Source: Phragmites australis (taxonomy: Eukaryota; Streptophyta; Magnoliopsida; Poales; Poaceae). Taken from it: DNA of 64,000 nucleotides. The stretch covers positions 14,243,001-14,307,000 of the forward strand of contig NC_084933.1 in assembly GCF_958298935.1 (NCBI RefSeq), given 5' to 3'. The notes below the pieces were generated by a model that had not been told where the DNA came from, made no database searches, and was given only the letters and a program-made list of their open reading frames with translations. This document shows positions 24,215-36,719 of the stretch, piece after piece (position 1 is the first letter of the stretch; each line of letters opens with the position of its first letter). The position numbers and the translations under genes are program-made.

Positions 24215-24963
24215 AACCTGTAGATTCTTCGGTTACGATTAGCCCTGGAACCGGAAACCTTTGATTGATCCTAGTACCATAGAGAGAGCAGGTCTGAAAT
24301 ATACCTGTGCAGCCATTCGCGCGAAATAATCGTCTCGGGTGTACGGTACCGCATGAAAGAAACCGTTTGAACTCCCATCTTGTAGCGCATAAATTTTTTT
24401 TTCTGTGTTCGTTTTCTCTACATCGTTTTTGTGTTTCTGAATGCTGAACGAGCTGTATGCCTGTATCCAACACTGACCTGCCATGTTTCTGTGTTGCCTC
24501 CTCCATTGACAGGTGACTTCTTTCAGGTAATCATGTGAAACAGGTATGTCATTCATCAACCATGGTGCATACATACAATGCGATCGGCAGTGCACTTACA
24601 GGACGCTAACCACTTGGCCCTGTGCGATTGGCTCTTGTCAGTGTCATTTGCACTGACCATTGATCATAACCACTCCAAACCCTCTGGATAATTGGGTGTT
24701 TGAATCATATGAAAGATCATTTGTTTTTGGCAGGCAGTAGGTTATTGCCCCTGCCTGCCTGCCTGCCTCTTCATCTGGAAACTACTCCACTTGCAGCTGC
24801 CAGTCGTAACTAGTGCACCTACCCTTTACAGACTACTTTGACCTGAACGTATATAGTAGCCTCAGATAAAATTTGAAATCACTGTAGAGAGAGAAAGAGA
24901 GACGGGAATGCTCGGGGTAAAAAACAAGAGGACCGGACCTGCACTTGCAAGCATTCATGCACA
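24215..24963 (+). other. OGDH 3' UTR and intergenic sequence
   Basis: The stop codon TGA is at 24212-24214. No canonical AATAAA signal stands out; the transcript end cannot be placed. A short GCCT run (24753-24768) is the only simple repeat seen. No further gene. Confidence 0.4.
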
Positions 24964-25474
24964 CAGACCTGGCCAACTGGGCCTCTTGGGTCTGCCTGGC
25001 ACAGGCTCGGCTAGGTATGACTCATGCCATGTCAGTCCATGTGTTGGAGGTGCGACCCATGGCACGGCTTATGGCCGACCGTGCTAGGCCGGGCTGGCTC
25101 GGACACGCCCACGACACGTCGTGCAGTGCTGAGTGGTCGGGCACAGTGGCAGTGCGAGGGCGGCCTGGGCAAGGTTGCGGTGCGAGGGTGGCCTGGGTAG
25201 GGCTGCGGCACGAGGGCAGGGTGACGGTGAGGCACGACCGGGGTGGGGTGAGGAGCGGCCGGGGCAAAGGTGTGACGAGGCGGTGGTGTGGCGGCAGGGG
25301 CGAAGTCGTGGCAGGCGGCGGTGGCCGGGGCTAGGCCAGCGCTTAGTCGGGTCGGGCTATGCCAACACAGCATGTCGTGGCCTCGGCTTAAGCACGGCTT
25401 GAAGGCTAGGCATGTCGTGTATAGACAGTGCTTACAGTAGCGAGCCTAGTGCCGGTTCAGTTGGCTTAGCACTA
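24964..25474. mobile_element. GC-rich non-autonomous hAT element
   Basis: It is flanked by a perfect 8-bp duplication CATGCACA (24956-24963 and 25475-25482). The ends are imperfect inverted repeats: CAGACCTGGCCAACTGGGCC at left and, read from the right, TAGTGCTAAGCCAACTGAACC. The interior is rich in GGCACGGC-like words. The core CCAACTGGGCC matches the right end of the hAT at 59653-60211, so the two look like one family. Frames inside it are low-complexity artefacts. Confidence 0.65.
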
Positions 25475-25482
25475 CATGCACA

Positions 25483-25708
25483 TAATGCTTTGTACCAGTT
25501 TCAGTTTCCTTGAAGTTTTGCAAGGCACTATGTGGAAGGATAACTCTGTAAAATTAGCCATATCGGCAGATGCTCTGCCGTCTGAGCCAAATCTCTTCAA
25601 CAAGATATCTCTCGTTCACCATGCACCCCGTACCTGTATTGAGAAACTCGGCTTAAGGTCCCATAATTCGTACATGCCACTAAGGTCATGTACTATGGTG
25701 TTTACCTT
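25483..25708. other. Intergenic sequence between hAT and LINE
   Basis: No recognisable gene or repeat. It ends at the poly-T run that marks the 3' end of the minus-strand LINE. Confidence 0.4.
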
Positions 25709-28038
25709 CTTTTTTTAATACGGGGTATCCTATTTCTATTACTATGTAACGGAATCAACCATTGTTATGTCTTACAACCCCCATAGATGAGAGATCGAGA
25801 ATGCCTCAAGAGTTTTAGAGAAAACAGCAGAACTAGGACTAGAAAGATACCAGACAAATAAGCACCAACTACTAGTCACCACACCATAAAACTAAGTCCA
25901 GATAGGGCAACATTAACCACTAGACAAACACAAAAAGACATAGCACATAGCAGAAATAAACTTCAGAGGTTCATGTCATCGCCATCAGAATGATTCTGAA
26001 CATCCTCATCCTCCAAATCATCAGAAATCGTCACAACAGTACTTGGAAGCACTCTCGAACAAGAAGATTGTTGTTGAGTAGCCAAAATGTTCATCACAGT
26101 CAACAATAAACCTTGAACACCTTGCATAAGTTCCTCCTTGCTCATGCCCTTTAGCAACTCTGCTCAAATTTTTAGAAAAGAACAAGCATGAAAGATTATA
26201 TCACTACGCTCACGAATTAGCTTTTTCTCAAAGCAAGCTTTATTACGGGTTTGTCACAAAGCCCAACAAACTGCAGATAAACCAATCACATGGAAGCTCT
26301 TTCCATGAGGCAGATATGAGTTTATCCAAGTGTAATATTGACAAACATTGTTAGGAACAGTATCAACGCCCAGAAATAAAGAAATAAAAACCCAAACAGC
26401 TTTAGCCACTGGACCTAGGAAAAACAGGTGAATGCAGGATTCTTTCTGAGTACAAAAGTAGCAGGTTCCATCACCAGATCAATTTCATTAATTATATTAT
26501 CTTTGGTAAGCAAAGCTTGTTGTTCTAAAAGCCATAGAAAGATCTTTATCTTAACAGGAATTTTTGCTTTCCAAATATGATCAAAAGAAATAGTAGGAGA
26601 TCCTCTCACTAACCATTTATACATATACTTAATAGTGAATTTACCACTTTTTCTAGAGCCCAGACAATAAAATCCTCAGAATTATCCAATGTTATTTGAG
26701 CAACTAGATTTTTGACAAACATCCATTGAGAGTGTAAATCATTGTTTAACCACCTTTTAAAAGCAAGGTTCCACCCTTTATCATAAGCATTTCTAACCAA
26801 GATATCACTATCAACACAAATGCCATATAGAGCCGGAAAAAGCTCACCTAAAGGTTTAGGGGTCACCCAAGCATTATCCCAAAATCTAGTATTATTTTCA
26901 TTTATAACTGTCATTCTTCTACCTTGAAGGTAAACATGTCTCATTTTAAGAAGGTCATGACAGCAGGAGGAGTACCCCTGCTTATATTTCACAGTAGCCA
27001 TAATGGTAGATCAAAGGTACTTTCTTCTAACAAGCTGTTGCCACAAGCCATCTTTAGTATCAAACTTCCACCACCATTTACATAGCAAGGCAATATTCAT
27101 TTTGAATAATTTTTAATGCACAGACCTCCTTCTCTCTTAGGTTTACAAATAATACCCCATTTGACCAAATGGTATCTCTTTTTAACTCCACCCCCTTGCC
27201 AGAAAAATTTTCTCCTGGCTTTGTCAATGTTTTTCTATCATTGTTTTAGGCAATAAGTATATAGACATATGATAAGTGGGAACATTTGACAGACTAGAAT
27301 TAACCAGAACAATTCTTCCCCTAATGGACAACATACCACCTTTTCAAATATCAAGTTTTTTTTTAAAAAAAATTCTCTTCTACTTTCAACCAATCAACAA
27401 TATGCAGTCTACTAGGATTAACCGAAACCCCCAAGTACCTAATGGGAATATAGCCAATCTGACAATGAAACAAATTATCATAAGAATTCATAATACTAAA
27501 GTCTCTACCAACAACAAAAGCCAGACATTAGTTCATACATATACATAAGCATTTTGAGATTTATGGCCAATTCCACATCATCCTTGATACACAAAATTAT
27601 ATCATTAGCATATTGTAGCACTGCAATACCTCCATCAACAAGATGAGAGACTAGACCAACAATTCTCCTAGACTTTTGAGTAGCAGTGATCATTCTTATT
27701 AGGTAGTCAGCGGCCAAATTGAACAGAAAGGGGGCGAGGGATCCCCCTGCCTAACTCCTTTGAATCTCCTATAGTACGATTCCATTTAGTTATTGAACTT
27801 AACACTTAAGGTACCATTACTCACCACTTTCCCAATCCTTTGCTGTCACTTAGGGCTAAAGCCTCTCAAATGCAGACAGTAAAAAAGGAAGTCCCAATTA
27901 ATTTTATCATATGCTTTTTTAAAGTCTAACTTGAGAACAGTATCAATTTGCTTAACCCTCCTAGTTTCATGAAGAATTTCATGCAAATCCATCACACCAT
28001 CCATAATATTCCTGTTTTTAATAAAAAGTATTCTTACA
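25709..28038 (-). mobile_element. 5'-truncated LINE on the minus strand
   Basis: A poly-T run near 25709-25718 marks its 3' poly-A end. Reading leftwards from about 28030, the minus strand starts mid reverse transcriptase (FIKNRNIMDGV, then VLKLDFKKAYDKINWDF). It continues through a YAND active site near 27620 (AVLQYANDIILC) to a zf-RVT-like segment near 26600-26430 (FDHIWKAKIPVKIKIFLWLL). Everything upstream of the mid-RT is missing, the usual outcome of incomplete target-primed reverse transcription. No clear target duplication could be read. Its sequence differs clearly from the OGDH-intron LINE. Confidence 0.8.
25963..28030 (-). pseudogene. Reverse transcriptase / zf-RVT remnant of the minus-strand LINE
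   Basis: The pieces are an RT core with the catalytic pair altered to YAND (minus frame 27717-27505), a palm-thumb to connector region (27001-26609), a zf-RVT-like W-rich motif (26624-26415) and a short C-terminal acidic tail (26157-25963). Frames change between pieces and stops intervene. It cannot make an active enzyme. Confidence 0.75.
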
Positions 28039-28059
28039 TTTACTTATGGTCCAGCGTTG

Positions 28060-29600
28060 GGCAGCAGTGCACACCGGAGCATTTGTTCTAGAGAGGCTGC
28101 AGATCGACTCTAGTGGATTTGCACTCATCGGATGGTCTGGCGATAGGGTGAAATGGATGCTAGACTAATATTTGCAGAGAGTTGCAAAATGAGCGATCTA
28201 GTGTGAACACATCAGATGGTCTAGTACTCAAGAGAAGTGAACACCGGAACATTCGGTGTTCATGTTTTCTCTAAAATGTGCCTTTGATTGAGGATTTTGA
28301 TTATGACTAATTTATAATGGAGTTAGAGATATGTGTTTGCTTATCTCATATTGTTCAGGTGATGGATGCGACTTGGCGGTCGATGGTGAGATGATCGGGG
28401 CCAAGCGGGGTGCTTGACGCCGAACGATCAAGGAGGCTAGGCGGAGTTAAGAGTGATCCTAGCTGTGCACATAGAGGTCAAGCAAAGCATGAGAAGATGG
28501 ATGAAGACGATGTATTGACAAAGTCAAGCAAAGAGGATGACGATGCAAGTGACAAGGTGACCCGAGGGATCGAAAGTGGGAGAGACTTATCGGTGGTTAA
28601 GGTCGCAAGCCAGAGTACACGTGTCGACATCAAGATGCTTGCTTGAGGTGAAAGTAAGTGGCAATGAGTTACGCTTTGAGAAACGTACGAGACAGTTTCA
28701 CGGTTTAGCCTCAAAACCGTAAAAGGATGGAGTACATGTGGCATCATCACGAAACTTGTGTTGAGACGAAGATAAGTCGTGAAAGCGCCACAGTCGTCTG
28801 ATGGATGGAGAAAAAAATAGACCAAAATACTCTCGATAGTAGGTATGAGTGTACTATAAGAGATGAGTATTTTGAGAATAAGAAAACTTGACATTCAAGC
28901 AAACTCTTAAGACCTATAAATAGAGGAGTATGACTGTTGGGAGGAGGAGAGCTAGCCGTTTGAGTTTGAGTGCTAGGGTCTTAGAAGAGAGGGAGAGTGT
29001 AGCTTAGCCTATATATTAGGTGTGAGCTTTTTTGAACAAAATACTTTATAATCAGTCGAAAATAGGTCTGACCTATGCAAGTAAGGAAGATTAAGTTTGC
29101 TCTCATACTTGTGTTTATCTTCTTCTTGTCTTCTTTTGTTGGCTCTGTTGCTTCATTGCGATTTTTTCGGTTTTCATTGCAATTTTTGTTTTTGCTTAAG
29201 ACTAAATTTTTGTCTTTTGTTGAAGTTATTCTTCTTGTTGCTAATAAAATTCACATACAAATATATATAAGTGGGTCTTGAATTCTCTTACATCTAAATC
29301 ATCAAATTAGAGAGTTTCTTCACCTAAAGTCTATCTGTTTAGATCTAAGTGTTCGTTTTTCAAGTTGTAAGTTTTTGTGTGTGATGACGAATGGATTGGA
29401 TTTCAATGGAACATAGTCTTCAATTCTAACTATGAGAGCTATGATTTTTTATTTATTTTTATAGTAACTTATTTCTCTCTAGTTTTGATTCCACTTTAGT
29501 TTTAAGGTGTGTTGGATGATCATAATAGAAGATCATCAGTTTTGAAAGAAATTTATAAGACATCTATTTACCCCCTCATATTATCATTCTCGGTCCTACA
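28060..29600 (+). repeat. LTR-like repeat with TATA box (family B, copy 1)
   Basis: It is homologous along most of its length to 36720-38518. Shared blocks include CACCGG...ATTCGGTGTTCA near 28240, a block at 28370-28640 around ATGATCGGG and CACGTGTCGACATC, and a TATA box TATAAATAG (28915-28923) followed by GAGCTAGCC and CTAGGGT. The shared 3' end is CATCTATT...ACCC...TCCTACA. The conserved TATA position within a dispersed repeat suggests an LTR, probably Copia-type, but the start and any target duplication could not be fixed. The 28410-28646 frame is not supported as a gene. Confidence 0.5.
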
Positions 29601-29604
29601 CAAT

Positions 29605-31842
29605 GAGTCTTGTATTGCTATTTTTTCACTTCCAATACCTGATGAACGCTCTCAATCCTGCAGTCTTCTCACCAGGCATTGATCCGGTCCTAGCAATCTT
29701 GCTCCGTCGTTTCTATGCCTTGTGTTTTTTTCTGCGTCACAAACCACATAGCTTTAGCCAATGACAGATACAGAACCATAGTGATTGCTATGGGAAAAAT
29801 CCTACTTGAAGGAGAGGGAACAATGAGGGAACCATGCATGCATCCACAATGAGAAGACGTCAACAACATACCGTCTTTAGAATGGCAACAAACAAGGCCT
29901 GACAAACCCCATACCGTATTTCGATCTCAACAGGTATATTACAAATGATATATTGTTACTTAATAATGTTGGACTTATAGTGCTCAAAGTAGGTTCCACG
30001 TGAAATTACTAGATGGTGTCAAAAGTGAAAAAAAAAACTAACTTCGTTAAGGTTACAAGGTGAGTAAACTTTACTCAAATAACAATGTGTTCTCCACCAC
30101 GCGAAATATCTTTTTCTTTCTTTTCCATGACCGGTCAAACAACACATGAACTTTATAGCCGACCTTATGTCCCTTCCAAACAAAACCCATTTAGGAAAAC
30201 GTACGTTCGATCTTGTGAAATATTTATGCCATCCAGATCACGATCAAGTTCACCTTTTCCTTCTTTATTTTTGCTCTCGAAAGGCCTCTCAGTTTCTTGA
30301 TAGTGGTAGCGCTTAAGATATATACTAAGAAAAACCTTTTACGCTCTTTTAATCAGGCCCTTTTTCTTTGCTTAACGTCTGTATCATCCTCTTGCTGTTG
30401 CCATGCTAATACTGACAGAAACATTGAGGAGAAAAGGTAACTAGAAACTCTTAAGTAGGAGACAAGTGTATGACTGAATATGAACTACGAGATTAATTTC
30501 ATTCACATGAATCATGCTAGTGTTCAATTGGAGCTGCATGCCAATTGATTAGCACGATAGATTGTGTAGAGAAGATCGCGGCACAGGACACCAAACAACA
30601 GTAGCCAAAGGCTATGCATGCATGCACGCATTTCAAACAGCTAGTTTGGATATGTGCATGAGTCATGCATGCATGTCTAGCAGGAGTACTAGAAACTGAT
30701 ACCATCTCTGAAAGAAAGAAAGAACAAATAAAGTCACTTTGAGAAGACGGCCACAGGAACACGGCAACAAGGGGGGTCTTGAAGGCCTCGATAACTTTTT
30801 ATTTGTAGTTCTGTGCTACCCAATGGATGCATTTCACTAGTGCCTATGGTGCAAATTGAGGGGGAAAATATCATATCGTACAAACATAGTGTTCTTACAT
30901 AGATAGATGTTGTTTAGAATGCACGTAATTAAAATAGACAATGCTATTTATCTGTTAATTGAAAAATAGGGTAGAAATCTGTCGAATTTCTTAAGGTACG
31001 ATCCGCGCCAAGATTCACACTGCCTTCTTCCGCGTGACTACTCCAATGAGCTCGTCTTCTCTAGCGACGGCTATGGTTAGGGTTAAGGTTAGGGGTTGGG
31101 TTTAGGGTGTTAGGATTCGGGAGGATTTGTGATCCCCGGATTTAGAGGGAAGCCCCGGGGAGATTGCCGGCCCGACGGTGGAGGCGGTTGCGGGGGTGGG
31201 GTGGTGAGGTGGCGGGGGCATCATGATCGTAGTGGTTAGCGACGGTGGCTGTTGAGGGTGGCAGATCCGGCGGTAGGGGCACCATCAGAGCCAGTCGGGG
31301 AGATGGTGGTGGTGGAAGAGCGCGGGGAGGAGAAGCGGTGGCGACGGAGGAGGGAGAGGGGCGACAGAGGAGGGAGGGCCACGCTAGCGCCGGGCACGGT
31401 GTCGGGGAGATGGTGGGGAGGCGATGTGTGGGTTAGGGAGGAGGTGAGGCAATGTGTGGATCGAGAGATAGCAGGTGAGAACGAAGAAGGGTGATGCGGG
31501 CTTAGATGTATGTAGGCTTCTAATCGTAACCATCAAGTCCATCTCACGGCTCAAAGTTTGACTAATTTGGATGGATCAAATCTTTCAATAGGCAGCTAGC
31601 CACTCTCAATTAAAATTTACAAATTTTGACCGTTATGCACACAAAAGTACTAAGATTTGTCATATGAAAGAGATATTACTATATTTGTTATGGGAAACAC
31701 TTGAAATGATTATATTCCCAATAACTTTTGATAATAAACTCGTAGAAAAGCAACTCGCGCCATGTCCAAAACTTGGTCATTGGATGATCTTCATCCAGGG
31801 ACGACACAGACAAATACAATCACACACATTATTTCACCAAAT

Positions 31843-31844
<2 letters not shown>
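29605..31844. other. Intergenic region without recognised genes
   Basis: The sequence is AT-rich up to about 31000, then GC-rich purine-skewed at 31060-31490, where degenerate GGTTAGGG words occur. I see no domain, splice pattern or transposon terminus that I can defend. The GC-rich block could be the leader of a lost or captured gene fragment. Confidence 0.35.

Positions 31845-31878
<34 letters not shown>
31845..31878 (+). repeat. (AG)17 microsatellite upstream of the HIPP gene
   Basis: An uninterrupted AG dinucleotide run of 34 bp, about 180 bp before the start codon. GA tracts like this are common in grass core promoters and leaders, so it may lie in the HIPP promoter or 5' UTR. Confidence 0.9.
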
Positions 31879-31881
<3 letters not shown>

Positions 31882-32056
31882 AAATCATTTCCATGCGGAT
31901 CTTGCAGCAGCCCTTTGCGGCGCCCACCCGCTACATAAGGTGACACCACCCCACGCCCCACCGGCGTCACAAGCACACTAGCACAGAGCCACCACTAACC
32001 AAGAAGCAGAGACGTGAGAGCGACCAGAGCAGGGGAAGCAGAGCAAGGAGGCAGCC

Positions 32057-34593
32057 ATGGGCGAGGTAAGGCAGAGACGTAGAAAAGCTGCTCGCCTTCC
32101 CTGCATTCCCGGGTAGGATCAGGAGGCGGCCTCGCTCTCGGCGACATCTTGATGGTTTTGCTTCGTGTGCTTGCAGGAGGCGAAGAAGGAGGCCAAGAAG
32201 GAGGAGGAGAAGCCCAAGGAGGCGGCGGAGGAGAAGGAGGAGGAGAAGCCCAAGGAAGGCGGGGAGGAGAAGAAGGAGGAGGAGTCGCCGCCGCCGCCTC
32301 CGCCGCCGGAGGAGGTGGAGATGCGGGTCTACATGCACTGCGAGGGCTGCGCCAGGAAGGTCAAGAAGATCCTCAAGCGGTTCGACGGTAATGCCTGCGT
32401 GCCTGTGCTAATCTCTGCTTCCGCTTCTTGCTTCGCTGGATAAGTCTCATTCTCGCGTGGGTTTCACTTTTGCCGTCTGCTAAACTTTTCTCGATTTCTT
32501 TGGTCATTTGGTGTCTGAACATTCTAGTGTATCTTAATTCAGAATAGAGATTTTTCAGTGGTACGCTGGGAAGGTTTTTTTTTATTCCTTTTGGTTGTGG
32601 AAAGGAGGCTAAAAATGAATCTGTTTGTTCATCAGGTTTAAGAGGCATGATGTGATTGAGATTTCAGAATTCTCTTTTCTTAATCCAGATTTGGGGTATT
32701 TCTAAGGTTGTTCTTAGAAGAATTCATATGATTTGTGGTGGGATTTGAAAGGGGTTAGGTGGGCCGTGGGCTAAGCTTTAAATAATCAGATTAACCTCGT
32801 CAATTAGATCTTTCATTTTCAATGGTTGCGATTGCACATGAATCTAGTTGATTAATGGTGGGGGAGAATGACTAGAGATCCGAGTGACTTTTAACTCCAA
32901 AATGTTCAGTACATTCCAAGAGAAAGGCAGCCTTGAGCATATGCCATTCAGAGCATATCCTCCAAAGCTCAAAAGTGAAGTTGATTCCTCAATCACCTGC
33001 AAATTCTCAAATGTTCCAAGCGTGATTGCATATTCTCCATGTACTACTGTACTACCAGTTGCTATCAAAGGAAATCTAAGATTCTTTAGCTCGAAGATTC
33101 ATCTTTATGGTAATTGTGATAGTAGCACATCTGAAAACTTCTTTATTTACTGCAGGAGTTGAGGACGTGATTGCTGACTCGAAGGCGCACAAGGTGGTGG
33201 TGAAGGGGAGGAAGGCGGCCGCCGATCCCATGAAGGTGGTGGAGCGCGTCCAGAAGAAGACTGGCCGCAAGGTGGAGCTCCTCTCGCCGATACCGCCTCC
33301 GCCGGAGGAGAAGAAGGAAGAGGAGAAGAAGAAGGAGGAGCCCGAGCCGCCGAAACCCGAAGAGAAGGAGGTGAATGAGATAATTCTCATATGAACGTTG
33401 TGCTTGTTCCTGCATTGGCCATGCTACCCCCACATTGCAGTGGTTTTATGCTGATTTTATTTACTTGCACGGTTTGTAGTTCGTCAGAGGCTGACATCAG
33501 AGTGTTTCTTTTTCTTCTTTTGCTTGGTTTTGAAGCCGCCGGTGATCGCCGTCGTGCTGAAGGTCCACATGCACTGCGAGGCCTGTGCGCAGGCGACCAG
33601 GAAGAGGATCCTCAAGATGAAAGGTGCGTGCTTAATTGGCTTCGATTGGATTTCTAGTCCTCTTCATGTCTGTCCATATCATTTTCATGTCCTATCTCCT
33701 GACATTTTGTTTACTAAGCTCTGTGGTTGCAATTAGCTTGGTGATTCAGCATGGCAAAATCCAATCATTTTCTGATGAAATGATTGAAACTGAACCGTAC
33801 CCCTCTTTAATTGCATGAGATGAAACAACGCCAAATGCAGCTAGCCTCCCAGTTCAACTTGCAAAGTTTCTCGAGACAAGATTAACTCCTTCTGAACACC
33901 TGCCTGTCTGACTAAAAATGAACCATATTGTTTAAAGGATATGAACACCTGCCTGTCTGACTAAAAATGAACCATATTGTTTAAAGGATTTTCTACTTAA
34001 TATTACACTAGCTTAGTCTCAGACTCGGTAATACTTGCTCAGAGTGACAGCAAATTTTGGTTCGTCGTTCTGCAGGAGTGCAATCTGCAGAGCCAGACCT
34101 GAAGGCATCGGAAGTGACAGTGAAGGGTGTGTTCGAGGAGGCCAAGCTTGCCGAGTACGTGCACAAGCGCACCGGCAAGCATGCGGCTATAATCAAGTCC
34201 GAGCCGGTTAACCCACCCGAGAATGCCGGAGACGACAAGGCCAAGGAGGAGAAGGCGGCGGAAGGCGGCGACGAGAAGAAGGAAGACAAGGAGGAGGAGA
34301 AGAAGGATGCCAAAGACGGCGGCGGGGACGAGAAGAAAGACGAGAAAGGGAAGGAGGGTGAAAATGCCGCCGCCGGTGGCGAGGAGAAGGACAAGGACAA
34401 GGAGAAAGACCCCGCCGCCGTCGCCGCCGCCAACCTGTACATGCACTACCCGCGGTTCGGGTTCCCCGGCGGATACTACCCGCCGCCCCCGCCCGGCTAC
34501 GTCTACCAGGCAGCCTACCCGCCGTCGTACCCGCCGCCGTACGCGCCGCAGATCTTCAGCGACGAGAACCCGAACGCGTGCTCCGTCATGTAA
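32057..34593 (+). CDS. Heavy-metal-associated isoprenylated plant protein (HIPP), two HMA domains
   Basis: Exons: 32057-32065, 32177-32387, 33156-33370, 33536-33623, 34076-34593. All introns are GT-AG and phases match, giving 346 aa. Exon 1 encodes only MGE, and the protein then runs through a Lys/Glu-rich stretch and a proline run. HMA 1 carries the metal-binding MHCEGC motif at about residues 58-63 and a second half in exon 3. An acidic proline linker leads to HMA 2 with MHCEAC, split between exons 4 and 5. After a long Lys/Glu/Asp-rich region and a Pro/Tyr/Gly-rich tail (YYPPPPPGY) it ends in CSVM, a CaaX box for farnesylation. HIPPs are metallochaperone-like membrane-anchored proteins linked to metal handling and stress; the substrate here is unknown. 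Every HMA domain is interrupted by an intron at the same Gly codon. The gene looks intact. Confidence 0.93.
33893..33989 (+). repeat. 49-bp tandem duplication in HIPP intron 4
   Basis: Two essentially perfect copies of a 49-bp unit beginning TGAACACCTGCCTGTCTGAC start at 33893 and 33942. The identity points to a recent duplication. It lies outside the splice signals. Confidence 0.9.
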
Positions 34594-35636
34594 AAAGTTA
34601 GAAGCATGGGGTCTAGAGCGAGAAAGAATAAGAGTGGGACGAAAAGGGGGCGGCATAGCTTGGAGAGGTTGCCATTGCAGCAAATGCCCTTGAGCAGAGC
34701 GAATGGCAGCTTGAAGAAAGTACCAGGCTTTTGGCGGTTAGATTTCCATTTGTTTTCTAATCTTCTTTCCTTTTGTAATTTTAACCTTTTTTTCCTTTCT
34801 GGTATAAAGTAAGTCTGGACTCTCTTGTCAGTCTATGGATGCTATCTCTATGTAGTAGAATTTTTGCCTTGTACTGTCTCAACTTCAGTCTTCAGACTTC
34901 TGCAAGGGAAAAAACTGTATTCATACTATAGCCCATTAGATGTACCTTGTGCCTTGTTTCTAGCCTCATTTTTTACTCCCTCTAGGAACAAAACAACAGC
35001 TCCAGCAACTGTTGTATCATGGTGAAAAGGAAAGAATTTACTACTACAAGGGAGGTGAGGTGAGTGATGTGAAGGTTCTAGAGGTGATGCATGGTGAATT
35101 TGCAGAGGTAGGACTAGGGGACAGTGTGTATGGGGCATGTGATGGGTCCATTGTGCGTGACCCAAAATCCTAGGTGGATCGCAACGTCAATTTCGATGTC
35201 TCTCTTTTCGCATAGGAGTACTATTACATAGATCATGTTTTTCATAAAGAATTTAAAGTTTATAACATAAAATATAATAATTTAAATATATATTTTTAAT
35301 TTCAATAAGAATAGAATATCTCAATTAAAAAAATTTAAACTGTTTATAGTTTCAACTTTAAAATTTTTTAAAGCTAGAAATAAGTCACTCTAAAAAACAT
35401 TAGCGATAGAGCTCTAACGAGCATGCCAGGTACTCTCCTACTACTATACTACTACCCAGTAGCTCCAGCAGCTACTGCTATGGAGTTTGCTCTGATGTGA
35501 GAACGCTACTGCATCTTTCCCATCATGATCACAACATCAATCTGAAGTGCTGTGCCTCTGGTTGCTCCTTGTCCAAATGATGGATACGGTGATTCACTCA
35601 CCTGGTGCTTGATTGCGAATTGTGATCCCAAATGTA
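34594..35636 (+). other. HIPP 3' UTR and intergenic sequence
   Basis: After TAA at 34591-34593 the sequence becomes T-rich (34740-34810), as in a grass 3' UTR. The exact transcript end is not readable. From 35170 to 35420 it is very AT-rich. No gene recognised. Confidence 0.4.
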
Positions 35637-36305
35637 TTGCCACTGGCATACTAATGGGTATATTTTACCCACTTGTCTATAGGTCCAATCTCTATAGACA
35701 CGGATTTAAGATGCAATTTTTACTTGTGAGTAGGAGTATGGGTTTGAAGTTAAATCTAATGGGTATAAAAGGACAGATATGGAATATGCTTCTCTCTTGT
35801 ACCCGCTCCACATATATAGATCTATTTTATTTTTAATAGAGAGACGGGTATAAAATAATATGTTGTATGTGTGAACTATGCAGTTATATACATGATATGT
35901 ACATGTTAGATATTTGTTTATTATCTTAGTTGAGATGCATGTTTAAAGTGATGATATTATTGTTATATACTTAATATTATGTTCAATATATATTTACTAT
36001 ATTGATAGGTATACGAGTATACCTAATGACAAAGCTAGAGCGGAGATGGGCCTAGTGCCAATAGCTCCTGGGTCCTCGTGCACATGGCTCAAGGGGCAAG
36101 TTGAGCTGCAAATTAAGGGGAAAAATTTGAACCCTGGTGCTAGGGCACCACCCTAGCCCAACGTGGCTTTGCCTCTGGGTGTGCCCGCGGATGACAGGTT
36201 TTATACGTAATGGATAAAAGTTATGGATGTAGATTTAGAAAATAACTCGCGGATATGAATTTATATAGCTTTTATCCATGAGTATTATAGCCATTGTCAT
36301 CTCTA
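35637..36305. mobile_element. Possible decayed hAT-type element
   Basis: The right end, read from 36305, starts TAGAGATGACAATGG, a form typical of plant hAT elements. The left end near 35637 shares a TGGCATA...ATGGGTATA pattern with it. The flanking 8-mers CAAATGTA (35629-35636) and CATATGTA (36306-36313) agree at 7 of 8 positions. The interior has GGGTATA-like words and no coding capacity. Termini are weak, so this is tentative. Confidence 0.35.
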
Positions 36306-36719
36306 CATATGTAGCCTCTTGCTTGTAGGTGCTGTAGTAGTTTGCTCCTTTATATGCAGTCATGCAGAGAACTTTCTTTTCTTTTGAGCCATCCATCTTG
36401 CATCGGGTTGATGATGGCGAATTGCATCCTAAGCATGGAGCTGGTGAAAGATAGAGACCGCGGAACAGGACCATGTCCTGTGCCTTTGGTTTGAGAGGTA
36501 TAGGAGCGCCTTTTGTGAATTCTTGTTTGTCCAATCTGGATTCGGACAACAGCGACATGATGCGGAGAGGATAAAAATTGATACCGCGTAATCAAGTTGA
36601 GTTGTGTTTTGATTTGTAATAAGTTATTGATAACATTAGTCTAGAGTGAAATTTAGTTGGTATGATTATGTTTATGCATAATTTCACTTGTGGCGAACTA
36701 TGGTTGGAAAGTACAATAT

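Noticed and set aside
31075..31115. Telomere-like GGTTAGGG/GGTTTAGGG words
   Set aside because: There are only a few degenerate units with no regular TTTAGGG array, so an interstitial telomere is not supported.
34039..34693. Open frames of 144-214 codons overlapping HIPP exon 5
   Set aside because: They are out-of-frame or antisense shadows of the Lys/Glu/Pro-rich repetitive coding sequence.
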